A stretch of DNA of 8,679 bases from CAWBRT01 sp050015355. GTDB taxonomy: Bacteria; Acidobacteriota; Terriglobia; Terriglobales; Acidobacteriaceae. This document shows positions 1-7,440 of this stretch, piece by piece. Both the position numbers and the translations under genes were made by a program. The DNA lies in NCBI GenBank assembly GCA_050015355.1, contig JBEKBO010000152.1, positions 1 through 8,679 on the forward strand. Direction: 5' to 3'. A model generated the notes under the pieces. The model ran no database searches, had not been told where the DNA came from, and worked only from the letters and a program-made list of their open reading frames with translations. Each line of letters begins with the position of its first letter. Position 1 is the first letter of the stretch.

Positions 1-1
1 A

Positions 2-70
2 CTCTCCAGCACCTCGCTGGGCGGCGCGAGTATCTGCTATGCGCATCGTGGGTGGGCGGACGCGGTTTGA
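2..70 (+). CDS. possible C-terminal end of an upstream gene (partial)
   Basis: Frame 2 is open from the left edge to a TGA at 68-70 and would encode 22 residues ending HRGWADAV. Most third codon positions are G or C, which looks like coding sequence, but the other two frames are also open this far, so the call rests mainly on codon composition. No family can be named. If real, the gene ends ten bases before the inverted repeat at 80-116, which could then act as its transcription terminator. Confidence 0.25.
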   Translation, partial: LSSTSLGGASICYAHRGWADAV

Positions 71-79
71 GCTTGCAAA

Positions 80-116
80 TTCATTGACGCGCTGTACAAT
101 TCCAGCCGTCAATGAA
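80..116. promoter_or_regulatory. strong inverted repeat upstream of the MmgE/PrpD operon
   Basis: The arms TTCATTGACG (80-89) and CGTCAATGAA (107-116) are perfect 10-base reverse complements. Inside them, after one unpaired C at 90, GCTG (91-94) pairs with CAGC (103-106) around an 8-base loop. The structure can therefore form a 14-pair hairpin with one bulge. There is no T-run on either side, so it is not a classical intrinsic terminator. It lies about 205 bases before the chosen start of the MmgE/PrpD gene. It could be an operator, a leader-RNA hairpin, or a terminator for whatever lies upstream. The structure is seen; its role is inferred. Confidence 0.5.
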
Positions 117-320
117 ATCCGCGCAGTAGTTTTGTAATAGCAAGGCAAGTCGATGCTGTAGGTTCGAGAGCGATCTGCTTGTAGTCGCAGAGAAAATTCA
201 TAATCGGGAGCAGGAAAGGTTTTGGTTGAGACCAGCCTTCCAAGCCGTAATGAGACTTTTCAGGTCCTCAGCATTGGAATGGTGGAAGTGGAGACAGAAT
301 GCCTTGTAAGGAGGGCAACC

Positions 321-1685
321 ATGGGGGCGACAGAGGAATTAGCGCAATTCGCATTTGATCTCGGATTCGACGACGTTCCCGAGGAGGCGTTCAAGTGGGC
401 CAAGGATTCCATACTCGACTGCATAGGCGTAGCGCTTGCTGGCACAAAGAAAGATGTCGGAAGAATTATGACCGAATACGTCAGAGAGGCTGGGGGCGCA
501 CCGGAGTCCGGAGTGCTGGCCGGGGGCTTTAAGACCTCTGCCGCCAACGCCGCGCTTGCGAACGGGACCCTGGCTCACGCTCTGGATTACGACGACTATT
601 CACTTCCGAACTGGATGGGGCATCCGACGGTCCCGATCTTGCCGGCGGTCCTCGCCCTTGGCGAGCGGAAGAAGATATCCGGCAAGGAGGTACTGCTGTC
701 CTATGTCATCGGCTACGAGGTCGGCGGCAGAGTTGGCGCGGGCGTCGGGCGCGGGCACTACGAATGCGGATGGCACGCAACGGCGACGCTGGGCACCATG
801 GGTGCTGCGGCGGCGAGCGCAAGGATCCTGAAGCTGGATACTGTGCGGACACAAATGGCGTTGGGCATCGCCAGTTCGGAAGCCTCGGGGCTGCGGCAGA
901 ATTTCGGCACCATGACTAAGCCGCTCCACGCGGGGTTGGCTGCCCGCAACGGAGTCATAGCAGCTTCTCTGGCGGCGAAGGGCTTCACCGCAGATGGATG
1001 CTCCCTGGAAGGGCCTATTGGGTTCAGCAAGGTTCTAACCGCCGGCGGTTACGATTTGAAAAAAATGACGGCCGGCCTGGGAAAGAAGTTCCTGATCGTG
1101 GAGCATGGAATCAGCATCAAGCCTTATCCGTGCTGCGCGGATGGACACCGTTGCATCGATGCCATGCTGCACCTTGTCTTCAAGCATGACCTACGACCGC
1201 AAGATGTGAAATCGATTGAATGCCGCACCAGCGACATGGTTCCTCGGATCATGATCCGCGAGCGGCCCCAGACCGGCGACGAGGCGAAGTTCAGCATGCC
1301 TTTCTGCATGGCCATCGCCTTGACAGACCGTAATCTTGGGCTGCGACAGTTCACCACCGAGCGAGTCCAGGATCCGCGGGTGCAGGAGCTCTTCCCCCTG
1401 ACCAGTTGGGTTCACCCGCCGGAAGCCACCGGCTACGAAGGCATGGAGCGCTACCCAGAGCGGGTGACGGTTACGTTGCGCGACGGTACGGTGTACTCGC
1501 ATGAGGTCTCCGAGAGCAAAGGAAGACCGACGAACCGTTTGACCGAATCCGAGTTGACGGCCAAGTTCAGAGAGTGTGCCGACGGAGTCATCCTACCTGA
1601 GCGGATTGACCGCTCGATCGAGATGCTGCACTCGCTCGAGAAGCTTGGAGATATCAGCGAACTCATTGATTTGCTATGTGGCTAA
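321..1685 (+). CDS. MmgE/PrpD family protein
   Basis: This encodes 454 residues, the usual length for the MmgE/PrpD family, which includes 2-methylcitrate dehydratase, cis-aconitate decarboxylase and iminodisuccinate epimerase. Family landmarks are visible: ILDCIGVALAG (31-41), HALDYDDY (86-93) followed by GHPTVPILPA (100-109), GWHATATLG (150-158), TMTKPLHAG (197-205), KPYPCCADGHRCIDA (267-281), and the C-terminal lid region with GRPTNRLTESEL. H101, H152, K200 and H276 align by eye with active-site positions of cis-aconitate decarboxylase. I chose ATG 321 because AAGGAGGG (308-315) lies just upstream and family proteins begin near this point. The frame stays open back to a TTG at 222, but that extension is unlike the family. 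The enzyme is probably cytoplasmic and acts on a di- or tricarboxylate. It leads an apparent operon with a carboxylate transporter and an alcohol dehydrogenase. The substrate is not determinable; the family call is firm. Confidence 0.93.
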   Translation: MGATEELAQFAFDLGFDDVPEEAFKWAKDSILDCIGVALAGTKKDVGRIMTEYVREAGGAPESGVLAGGFKTSAANAALANGTLAHALDYDDYSLPNWMGHPTVPILPAVLALGERKKISGKEVLLSYVIGYEVGGRVGAGVGRGHYECGWHATATLGTMGAAAASARILKLDTVRTQMALGIASSEASGLRQNFGTMTKPLHAGLAARNGVIAASLAAKGFTADGCSLEGPIGFSKVLTAGGYDLKKMTAGLGKKFLIVEHGISIKPYPCCADGHRCIDAMLHLVFKHDLRPQDVKSIECRTSDMVPRIMIRERPQTGDEAKFSMPFCMAIALTDRNLGLRQFTTERVQDPRVQELFPLTSWVHPPEATGYEGMERYPERVTVTLRDGTVYSHEVSESKGRPTNRLTESELTAKFRECADGVILPERIDRSIEMLHSLEKLGDISELIDLLCG

Positions 1686-1807
1686 AAATTGAGAACCAGG
1701 AAGAGTAATAAGCCAGCTTTTCGGGAGGCAGGTTCGGTGGAATGAACAGTAGTCCGGTCCCAGGGGCGGACGCCGCGGTTTCTCCAAGGGGGAAGTAAGG
1801 AGGCAGC

Positions 1808-3277
1808 ATGCCGGTGGGTGAGTCTGAAGTTAAGCAGGCACCTGCAACAAGGGACAAGAGGCGTGAAGCAAAGTCGCCTCCTAGGCTGAGAAATGGAATC
1901 CTGATAGTACTCGTGGGAACTATACTCTGGTTCCTGCCTGTCCCGCCTGGGTTGACAGTTGCCGCATGGCGGCTATTCGGCATCTTCCTGGCCACACTTC
2001 TCGGATTGATCTTACAACCCCTTCCTTTGGGGGCTATGGCCTTTTTGGGTCTGACCGTTTGCACTGTGGCTAAGCTCATTACTCCTTCACAAGCAGTCGC
2101 CGGATTCGGCAGTACGACCATTTGGCTCATCGTCGCGGCATTCTTGTTCGCGCGAGGCTTCTTGAAAACCGGACTTGGAAGAAGAGTGGCTTATCTGATG
2201 ATGAGAAAGATTGGAGGCAGCACGCTGGGGCTCGGGTATGCGCTGGCTTTCAGTGATTTGGCCATGTCACCTGCCATGCCTTCTGCTACGGCCCGGGTTG
2301 GTGGTGTGCTTTTTCCTATCACCCGCAGCCTGTGCAGCGGCTTTAACTCGGAGCCCGGGCCATCGGCTCGTAGGATAGGCACCTACCTGATGCAAACGGT
2401 ATATCAGTGCGACAATGTGGTGTGTGCCATGTTTCTCACTTCTATGGCCGCCAACCCACTGATCGCATCCTTTGCCCAAAAGACGGTAGGCGTGCATATT
2501 ACCTGGGGAATGTGGGCGTTGGCGACTTCAGTCCCCGGCTGTTTGACCATCATCGGAATACCTTACTTGTTGTTAAAGCTATCTCCGCCGGAATTAAAGA
2601 ATACGCCGGAGGCCAAAGCAATTGCTCAAAGTGAGCTCGATAAGCTCGGGCCGATGTCGCGCTACGAGAAGCTGGTTACAGCGACATTCTTTGGATGTCT
2701 TTTCCTGTGGTGTACGGGCAGTTTTAACAAGATTGACCCGACCGTTGTAGCTATGATGGGCGTATCGAGCATGGTATTGACGGGCGTTCTGGAATGGAAG
2801 GACATCCTGGAGGAAAAAGGGGCATGGGATACGATGATCTGGATGGGCAGCCTCATGACCCTGGCCGACGGCCTGGTCCGGATAGGTTTTATTCCCTGGT
2901 TTGCTAAGAGCGTAAGCGGCGCCATTACCGGGATGAACTGGATATGGGCGTTGCTGATTCTCATCATCGTCTACTTCTACGCTCACTATGCCTTTGCCAG
3001 CATGACAGTACATGCAACGGCCATGTATGTACCATTTCTTTCCGTCGCCGCTGCCGCGGGGGCTCCCCCCTTGTTGGTCTCGCTGTCGTTAGGCTTTCTT
3101 TCGCCACTCTCTGGCGGGCTGACTCATTTTGCGGGTGCGGGCGCACCGATCTACTTCGGCGCAGGCTACGTTTCGCAGACGGAGTGGTGGAAGAATGGCT
3201 TCTTCGTGTCAGTTCTGAACTTGGTTGTATTTATCGGCGTCGGTGCCATCTGGTGGAAGATCATAGGGCTGTGGTAG
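1808..3277 (+). CDS. DASS/SLC13 family anion transporter, CitT-like
   Basis: This 489-residue polytopic membrane protein closely resembles the CitT / plastid dicarboxylate translocator branch of the divalent anion:Na+ symporter family. Shared blocks are AGFGSTTIWLIVAAFLFARG (98-117), TGLGRR (121-126), GPSARRIGTYLM (184-195), GAWDTMIWMGSLMTLADGL (338-356) and HYAFASMTVHATAMY (393-407). The charged N-terminus (1-29) is cytoplasmic and hydrophobic segments follow from residue 30. Proteins of this branch exchange or co-transport di- and tricarboxylates across the inner membrane. The first SNT motif, normally PSNTAR in CitT, reads PSATAR here (S159, A160, T161); the second pseudo-repeat has S398-M399-T400. 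AAGGAGG (1797-1803) precedes the ATG by four bases. It lies 122 bases after the MmgE/PrpD gene and 81 before the dehydrogenase, so co-transcription is likely. It probably imports the substrate of the operon. Confidence 0.92.
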   Translation: MPVGESEVKQAPATRDKRREAKSPPRLRNGILIVLVGTILWFLPVPPGLTVAAWRLFGIFLATLLGLILQPLPLGAMAFLGLTVCTVAKLITPSQAVAGFGSTTIWLIVAAFLFARGFLKTGLGRRVAYLMMRKIGGSTLGLGYALAFSDLAMSPAMPSATARVGGVLFPITRSLCSGFNSEPGPSARRIGTYLMQTVYQCDNVVCAMFLTSMAANPLIASFAQKTVGVHITWGMWALATSVPGCLTIIGIPYLLLKLSPPELKNTPEAKAIAQSELDKLGPMSRYEKLVTATFFGCLFLWCTGSFNKIDPTVVAMMGVSSMVLTGVLEWKDILEEKGAWDTMIWMGSLMTLADGLVRIGFIPWFAKSVSGAITGMNWIWALLILIIVYFYAHYAFASMTVHATAMYVPFLSVAAAAGAPPLLVSLSLGFLSPLSGGLTHFAGAGAPIYFGAGYVSQTEWWKNGFFVSVLNLVVFIGVGAIWWKIIGLW

Positions 3278-3358
3278 GCCCATGATCCGTGGTCCTTGTC
3301 GCAGCTTGCTGGACACCAGTATCAATAAGAGAGATAACACGTCTCAGGAGAGAGGCAT

Positions 3359-4513
3359 ATGAAGATTCGCGCAGCAGTTCTCTACGAGCAAGGGAAGCCA
3401 ATGCCGTATGCCGAGAGCCGTCCGCTGGTGGTGGAAGAAGTGGAACTCGATGGACCCGGTCCGGGAGAGGTTCTAGTTCAGGTTGCCGCCGCCGGCCTGT
3501 GCCATTCAGACCTTTCGGCGATTGCTGGAGTCCGCCCTCGGGCCATTCCGGCGGTTGCTGGTCATGAGTCCAGTGGGATAGTCCGCGAGGTTGGCTCTGG
3601 CGTCACTGGTTTAAAGATTGGCGATCATGTCGTCATGGTATTTGTCGCCAGTTGCGGCCACTGTCACCATTGCTATGGCGGACGCCCAAGTCTATGTGAA
3701 TCCTCGTGGGATGCGCGTGGACGCGGCACACTGCAAAGCGGTGCACGGCGGCTTCACGTTCGCGGCCGGGAACTGAATCACTATAGCGGACTTTCGGTAT
3801 TTGCCGAATACGCGGTGGTCTCGCAGAACTCCGTGGTTCGAATTGATCCTGAAGTGCCTCTGGAAGATGCCGCTGCGTTTGGCTGCGCAGTGATCACCGG
3901 TGTCGGTGCGGTGGTGAATACTGCCAAGGTGACATTTGGTGCCAGTCTTGCGGTGGTAGGGTTGGGCGGGGTTGGACTAAGCGCCTTGTTGGGAGCACGT
4001 GCCGCCGGAGCCTCCCAGATCGTCGCGATTGACCTCAGTGACGAAAAGTTGCGCCTTGCCCGAGAACTTGGCGCTACGGACACATTCAATGCGCGGGACC
4101 CCAACTGCGTGCAATCCGTTCGCGATGTTACCTCGGGCGGAGTGGAATTTGCGTTCGAGATGGCGGGCGTGTCAGCTGCATTCTCCACCGCCTATTCAAT
4201 TCTCCGTCGCGGTGGGCTCTTGGTTGTGGCCGGCCTTCCTAATCCAAAAGAAACGTTTGCCTTGCCGGTTTCCTCCATGGTTTCCGACGAACGCGGCATT
4301 CGGGGCAGCTTCATGGGCAGTTGTGTTCCTCAGCGCGACATCCCTATTTTCATCGATCTGTTCCGCAGGGGTCGTCTCCCAGTGAATCGCTTGCGCTCGG
4401 GAACGGTGACTTTGGAGACGATCAATGAAGGCTTTGATCGACTGGCGCGCGGTGAAACCGTTCGCGACATTCTGGTTTTCAAGAAAACGCAGGCCCAATC
4501 TGGAGTTGGGTAA
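3359..4513 (+). CDS. zinc-dependent alcohol dehydrogenase (MDR superfamily, class I/III-like)
   Basis: This 384-residue medium-chain dehydrogenase has a complete zinc set. The catalytic zinc ligands are C48 (in GLCHSD), H69-E70 (in GHE) and C176. The structural zinc ligands are C99, C102, C105 and C113 in a CGHCHHC loop. The Rossmann fold has GLGGVG (201-206) with D225 at the end of the next strand, which favours NAD over NADP. The segment GARRLHVRGRELNHYSG (128-144) matches the long linker of class I and class III (glutathione-dependent formaldehyde) dehydrogenases. The enzyme should interconvert an alcohol, or a thiol adduct, with an aldehyde or ketone in the cytoplasm. AGGAG (3346-3350) sits eight bases before the ATG. 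It is the last gene of the plus-strand operon and no T-tailed terminator follows it. In context it probably oxidises an intermediate made downstream of the MmgE/PrpD step; the true substrate is unknown. Confidence 0.92.
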   Translation: MKIRAAVLYEQGKPMPYAESRPLVVEEVELDGPGPGEVLVQVAAAGLCHSDLSAIAGVRPRAIPAVAGHESSGIVREVGSGVTGLKIGDHVVMVFVASCGHCHHCYGGRPSLCESSWDARGRGTLQSGARRLHVRGRELNHYSGLSVFAEYAVVSQNSVVRIDPEVPLEDAAAFGCAVITGVGAVVNTAKVTFGASLAVVGLGGVGLSALLGARAAGASQIVAIDLSDEKLRLARELGATDTFNARDPNCVQSVRDVTSGGVEFAFEMAGVSAAFSTAYSILRRGGLLVVAGLPNPKETFALPVSSMVSDERGIRGSFMGSCVPQRDIPIFIDLFRRGRLPVNRLRSGTVTLETINEGFDRLARGETVRDILVFKKTQAQSGVG

Positions 4514-4548
4514 AACAGCTAGCAATGCATACCTGCTACGCCCCACAG

Positions 4549-5013
4549 GCGAACTGCGGAACCGTTTTCGTCGCTGATTCGCACTCCCGCTCCGCCGCCC
4601 CTTCCATCGCCAGTTGATGGCAATGTGAAGGCTTAGCTCACTATAAGCGGACCCGCGAACCCCTGATCCTGGCCGACAAGGGCGGCAGCAACGGTCGCCG
4701 TTCTCGTGGATGGAAGACCGGATTGCAAACTCAACTCTGCAACCCTTTCCATCTGGCTGTCACCCTATCCGACCGGCATTCCCAAATGGAATCCCATGGA
4801 ATACCGCTTGTTCTCCGAGGTTTTCAAAAAAGTGGGCCGCCAAGATAGTTACCCCACAATTCTCAATCTCCTCCGCAGCACAGCAACCCAGACCGGCGTG
4901 TCTGTCCGAGCATGATTACTACCTTGCCCAACACCAGCTGCACAACTCTTGCCTTCACTATGACTCCACCGATTCGAAACTCTGTCTTGCCCGGAACTAC
5001 GACCATTAAGCCC
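4549..5013 (+). pseudogene. decayed ISAzo13-family transposase (C-terminal third)
   Basis: Pieces of an ISAzo13-type DDE transposase can be read across several frames. In frame 1, WQ at 4618 is preceded by a TGA (4615-4617) where the family usually has a second Trp. Then come REPLILADKGGSNGRR (from 4654) and GWKTGLQTQLCNPFHLAVT, ending at 4764. The reading switches to frame 2 at about 4766 with YPTGIPKWNPMEYRLFSEVF and continues to a TGA at 4913-4915. After further shifts the terminal family signature ETLPxWNYTIKP survives as fragments at about 4974-5013. The ADKGGSN block and the KWNPMEYRLFS block carry the expected second Asp and the Glu of the DDE triad. The N-terminal two-thirds are missing, so the element is dead. 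It fills the gap between the dehydrogenase and the convergent MFS gene. The first 35 bases after the dehydrogenase stop hold nothing recognisable. Confidence 0.8.
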
Positions 5014-6298
5014 GCGGTGTGAAGTGCTTCTGCGCCGCCTCAACAGCCCGCGGTGAGGCTTCGGTTTCCTTGTCGATTTCGTGGATTGACTTACCCCTGG
5101 TCTCTTTAAAGATCCAAGCCCACATGGCGAGAAATCCGAATTCGGCAGCGCCCGCAAGCACGATCGGCGCATAGCCATAACGCGGAAACACCCAGCCCGC
5201 AAGCATTATCGGAATGAATGTCAGGCCGCGCGCGATCATCATCGGCGCAGCGACTCCGGTCGTACGTACCTCGGTCGGGAACATCTCGCTGAAAAGGGAT
5301 CCAAATATGGTTCCGGCGTTGGTACCGAAGTAGTAGAGGAAGAACGGAACGAGGATCCACGAGCTAGTGAGGAGATAGGGCCAGGTAAAAAAGAGCAGGA
5401 GGCCGCCGACGCACGCAGTTCCGGCAATATACGAAAGCGTAACTCGGCGACCCCAGCGGTCAGACGTATACGAGGCGGTTATGCATCCGATCAGGCCGGC
5501 GAATGCCGTGAAGAACAGCCACCACCCTGTCTTGCCGAGCGAAAAACCTTGCTTCACAAGGTAAGTCGGCAAAAACGTGGTAATCCCATAATATCCGAAG
5601 AATTGGCATACAGAGGCGATGAAACAGATGAAGAAGGGAACAAGGAAAGCACGTTTAGTTAAGTCGTGCCAACTGGACCTGACGGTTTGCCTCCTAACTT
5701 TCCAAACGTCAGATTCAGGCGCTGCTGAACGCACATAAAACGCGACGATGATCGGCAACGCGGAAATTGCAAACGTCCATCGCCAGCCGATTATCGGCGG
5801 CAGGTAGCCACCGACGAGCGCGCCGCCTCCAATGCCAAAATAAAGACCGCCGTACAGTATTCCGCTCCACCAGCCACGTCGCTGGGTGGGCATCACTTCT
5901 GAGACGAGAGCTTGGCCGACGGCGTACTCACCACCAATACCGAGCGCCGTAAAAGCGGTCCATAGCAGTAGCCAGGTTTCACTATAGCTGAATGCTCGGG
6001 CGAAAGTGCCGCCAGCATAGACGACGATCGTCCACATGAGAGTAGAACGCCGCCCGTAACGGTCCCCGAGCCTGCCGAAGAGTACCCCGCCAATTGCCAA
6101 GAACACGAGCTGCGTCGATAAAATATAACCTGCGTGGCTTGCCGGCAGGTGCAGGTCGCGACTGATGGGGATGATCAAGAAGGTCAGCAGGGTGACTTCG
6201 TAATAATCAAAGACCCAACCCACAAACGCACCGACGAACGCCCGCATTTGCTCCGGGCTAAGGCGCTTTGACTCATATAGATAAGTTTGAGTTGCCAT
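5006..6298 (-). CDS. MFS transporter (organic acid / aromatic acid:H+ symporter type)
   Basis: This 430-residue major facilitator protein has about twelve hydrophobic segments. TM1 carries GWVFDYYEVTLL with a membrane Asp (D31), as in aromatic-acid and NanT-like symporters. The loop 2-3 motif A is GRLGDRYGRR (75-84) and its second-half copy is SDRWGRR (279-285). GIGGEYAVGQ (121-130) resembles the TM4 motif of sugar- and acid-porters, and the cytoplasmic tail has ETRGKSIHEID (399-409). The family imports small carboxylates, aromatic acids or sugars with protons through the inner membrane. The start at 6298 has AAAGGGGG just upstream. The hydrolase gene lies 235 bases upstream on the same strand, with the inverted repeat 6418-6457 between them. 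Its stop codon lies inside sequence that also reads as the end of the ISAzo13 remnant, so its last few codons may be acquired or altered. The exact substrate is unknown. Confidence 0.9.
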   Translation of the reverse strand: MATQTYLYESKRLSPEQMRAFVGAFVGWVFDYYEVTLLTFLIIPISRDLHLPASHAGYILSTQLVFLAIGGVLFGRLGDRYGRRSTLMWTIVVYAGGTFARAFSYSETWLLLWTAFTALGIGGEYAVGQALVSEVMPTQRRGWWSGILYGGLYFGIGGGALVGGYLPPIIGWRWTFAISALPIIVAFYVRSAAPESDVWKVRRQTVRSSWHDLTKRAFLVPFFICFIASVCQFFGYYGITTFLPTYLVKQGFSLGKTGWWLFFTAFAGLIGCITASYTSDRWGRRVTLSYIAGTACVGGLLLFFTWPYLLTSSWILVPFFLYYFGTNAGTIFGSLFSEMFPTEVRTTGVAAPMMIARGLTFIPIMLAGWVFPRYGYAPIVLAGAAEFGFLAMWAWIFKETRGKSIHEIDKETEASPRAVEAAQKHFTPRA

Positions 6299-6417
6299 TT
6301 GAGCCCCCTTTCCTCAGCATAGACAACTGGGTCAAACCGATTTCATTACTCGCAAGCTGCGATCGATAAAACCTGTTCCAGATTCAATTGGCCCGTTTGA
6401 TGAAAATCTTGCGCAAT

Positions 6418-6457
6418 CCTGTTGTTGAGTGCCTACGGATGAGAAGCACTCAACAGG
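6418..6457. promoter_or_regulatory. inverted repeat between the hydrolase and MFS genes
   Basis: TGTTGAGTGC (6423-6432) and GCACTCAACA (6446-6455) are perfect 10-base reverse complements around a 13-base spacer. If TTG at 6422-6424 is looped out, the arms extend to CCTG (6418-6421) and CAGG (6454-6457), giving 12 pairs. No T-run follows on either strand. The repeat lies about 120 bases before the MFS start and 76 bases after the hydrolase stop. It could be an operator for the MFS gene or a processing or attenuation hairpin in a shared transcript. The rest of the 6299-6533 gap shows no recognisable gene. Confidence 0.5.
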
Positions 6458-6533
6458 GGATAGGCTACTGCCGAGCAGCATGAAGGCGAACCATTCTTGC
6501 CTTTGGTGGACGTTATCAATGATGTACCGAGCC

Positions 6534-7427
6534 CTATAAATTTAGTAGTGCGCAAGGATTCTTTCGAGCCATTATGTCAATCTCCGCTTCGCTAATTCCA
6601 CGCGCCAGAAGCGAACCGATGAACATACGCATCATTTCCGAGGGAGGAGAGGCCCATTCAAAGAAAGAATCGGTACTCAGAATGCACCGTTCCGCACCGA
6701 CCTCTTTTATCCTCTTAATGACCTCTTGGACGCTAATTCTATAGTAGGCCGGCAACAGTCCCAAGAAGCAAAATTCTATATAACAATTCATCCTCGCCAT
6801 CTCTCTTATGTGATCCATCGTTGCGCCAACAGTCTTACTATCCGGATGGCAGAAGATCAGCTTCTTAAAGCCTATCTTTTGACACTCACAAGCCAACGCC
6901 AGTCCTTCTTCCGGCGAAAGATGGCCCGTAGATACAGCCACATCGTAATCTTTCGCTAAAGCAAGAATCTCCTTCACTCGGGGAATGACATTGCCGGCAT
7001 CATCGAAAATCGTGAGACCATCTTCCGGAGTCATCTTGTTGATGCTCGGAAGCCAAGCCTTCATCAAGTGGCTAAACCCTTCCCGCTTAATGTCATTCCG
7101 GGAGCTCCAGGTAGGCATCCAAATAAGCTTGACTCCCTGTTTAAGGGCCGATTCGGTAATCCAGGGATCAAACCCTCCGGAACTGGTGTTCAGGCACATA
7201 CTTGGCCAAATGTCGAAGTCCTTGATCTGATTCTTTAGCTGATACACGCGACCTACGGTGGGCCACATATGTGATTTCAGGAGATAGCCCCGCATCTTCG
7301 CGCGCGCCGCCATTTGAATTGCTTCCACATCTTCCACCCTCATCTTACAGTCAGGGCTGATCTCCGGATAACCGTGGCAATGAAGGTCCAGTGCACCCTC
7401 CAGAAGCGCATCAGCTTGCATGTTCAT
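6534..7427 (-). CDS. metal-dependent hydrolase, amidohydrolase-like TIM barrel (DUF6282-like)
   Basis: This 297-residue soluble protein has the metal-ligand pattern of the amidohydrolase superfamily. It has an N-terminal HxH (LDLHCHG, H16 and H18), K51 and H53 in LLKSH, H169 in STGHLS, H194 in FCHPDS, E218 after strand six, and D253 in LSTDSF. The repeated strand-helix layout fits a single (beta/alpha)8 barrel, shorter than classical amidohydrolases. I recognise it as resembling the uncharacterised DUF6282 group. It probably hydrolyses or decarboxylates a small cytoplasmic molecule; the reaction is unknown. ATG 7427 lies four bases after AGGAGGG, and an in-frame ATG two codons on is the alternative start. 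The inverted repeat 7441-7469 lies immediately before the ribosome binding site. The gene points the same way as the MFS gene and may be transcribed with it. Confidence 0.82.
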   Translation of the reverse strand: MNMQADALLEGALDLHCHGYPEISPDCKMRVEDVEAIQMAARAKMRGYLLKSHMWPTVGRVYQLKNQIKDFDIWPSMCLNTSSGGFDPWITESALKQGVKLIWMPTWSSRNDIKREGFSHLMKAWLPSINKMTPEDGLTIFDDAGNVIPRVKEILALAKDYDVAVSTGHLSPEEGLALACECQKIGFKKLIFCHPDSKTVGATMDHIREMARMNCYIEFCFLGLLPAYYRISVQEVIKRIKEVGAERCILSTDSFFEWASPPSEMMRMFIGSLLARGISEAEIDIMARKNPCALLNL

Positions 7428-7440
7428 GTTTCCCTCCTAA

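Noticed and set aside
222..320. TTG start giving a 33-residue longer MmgE/PrpD protein.
   Set aside because: The extension does not resemble family N-termini, while ATG 321 has a near-perfect AAGGAGGG just upstream.
600..929. 109-codon minus-strand open frame within the MmgE/PrpD gene.
   Set aside because: It is antisense to a clearly conserved gene, has low-complexity Arg-rich content and no ribosome binding site.
1752..1771. GTCCG/CGGAC inverted repeat between the MmgE/PrpD and DASS genes.
   Set aside because: Five-base GC-rich arms with a 10-base spacer are expected by chance in sequence of this composition.
2594..3013. 139-codon minus-strand open frame within the DASS transporter gene.
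   Set aside because: It is a shadow of the transporter coding sequence, with no family features.
3781..4188. 135-codon minus-strand open frame within the alcohol dehydrogenase gene.
   Set aside because: It is Ala/Thr/Pro-rich antisense of the Rossmann region, not a gene.
4710..5009. 99-codon plus-strand open frame in the gap after the dehydrogenase.
   Set aside because: The transposase similarity runs through the other two frames over most of this stretch, so this frame is open by chance except near its end.
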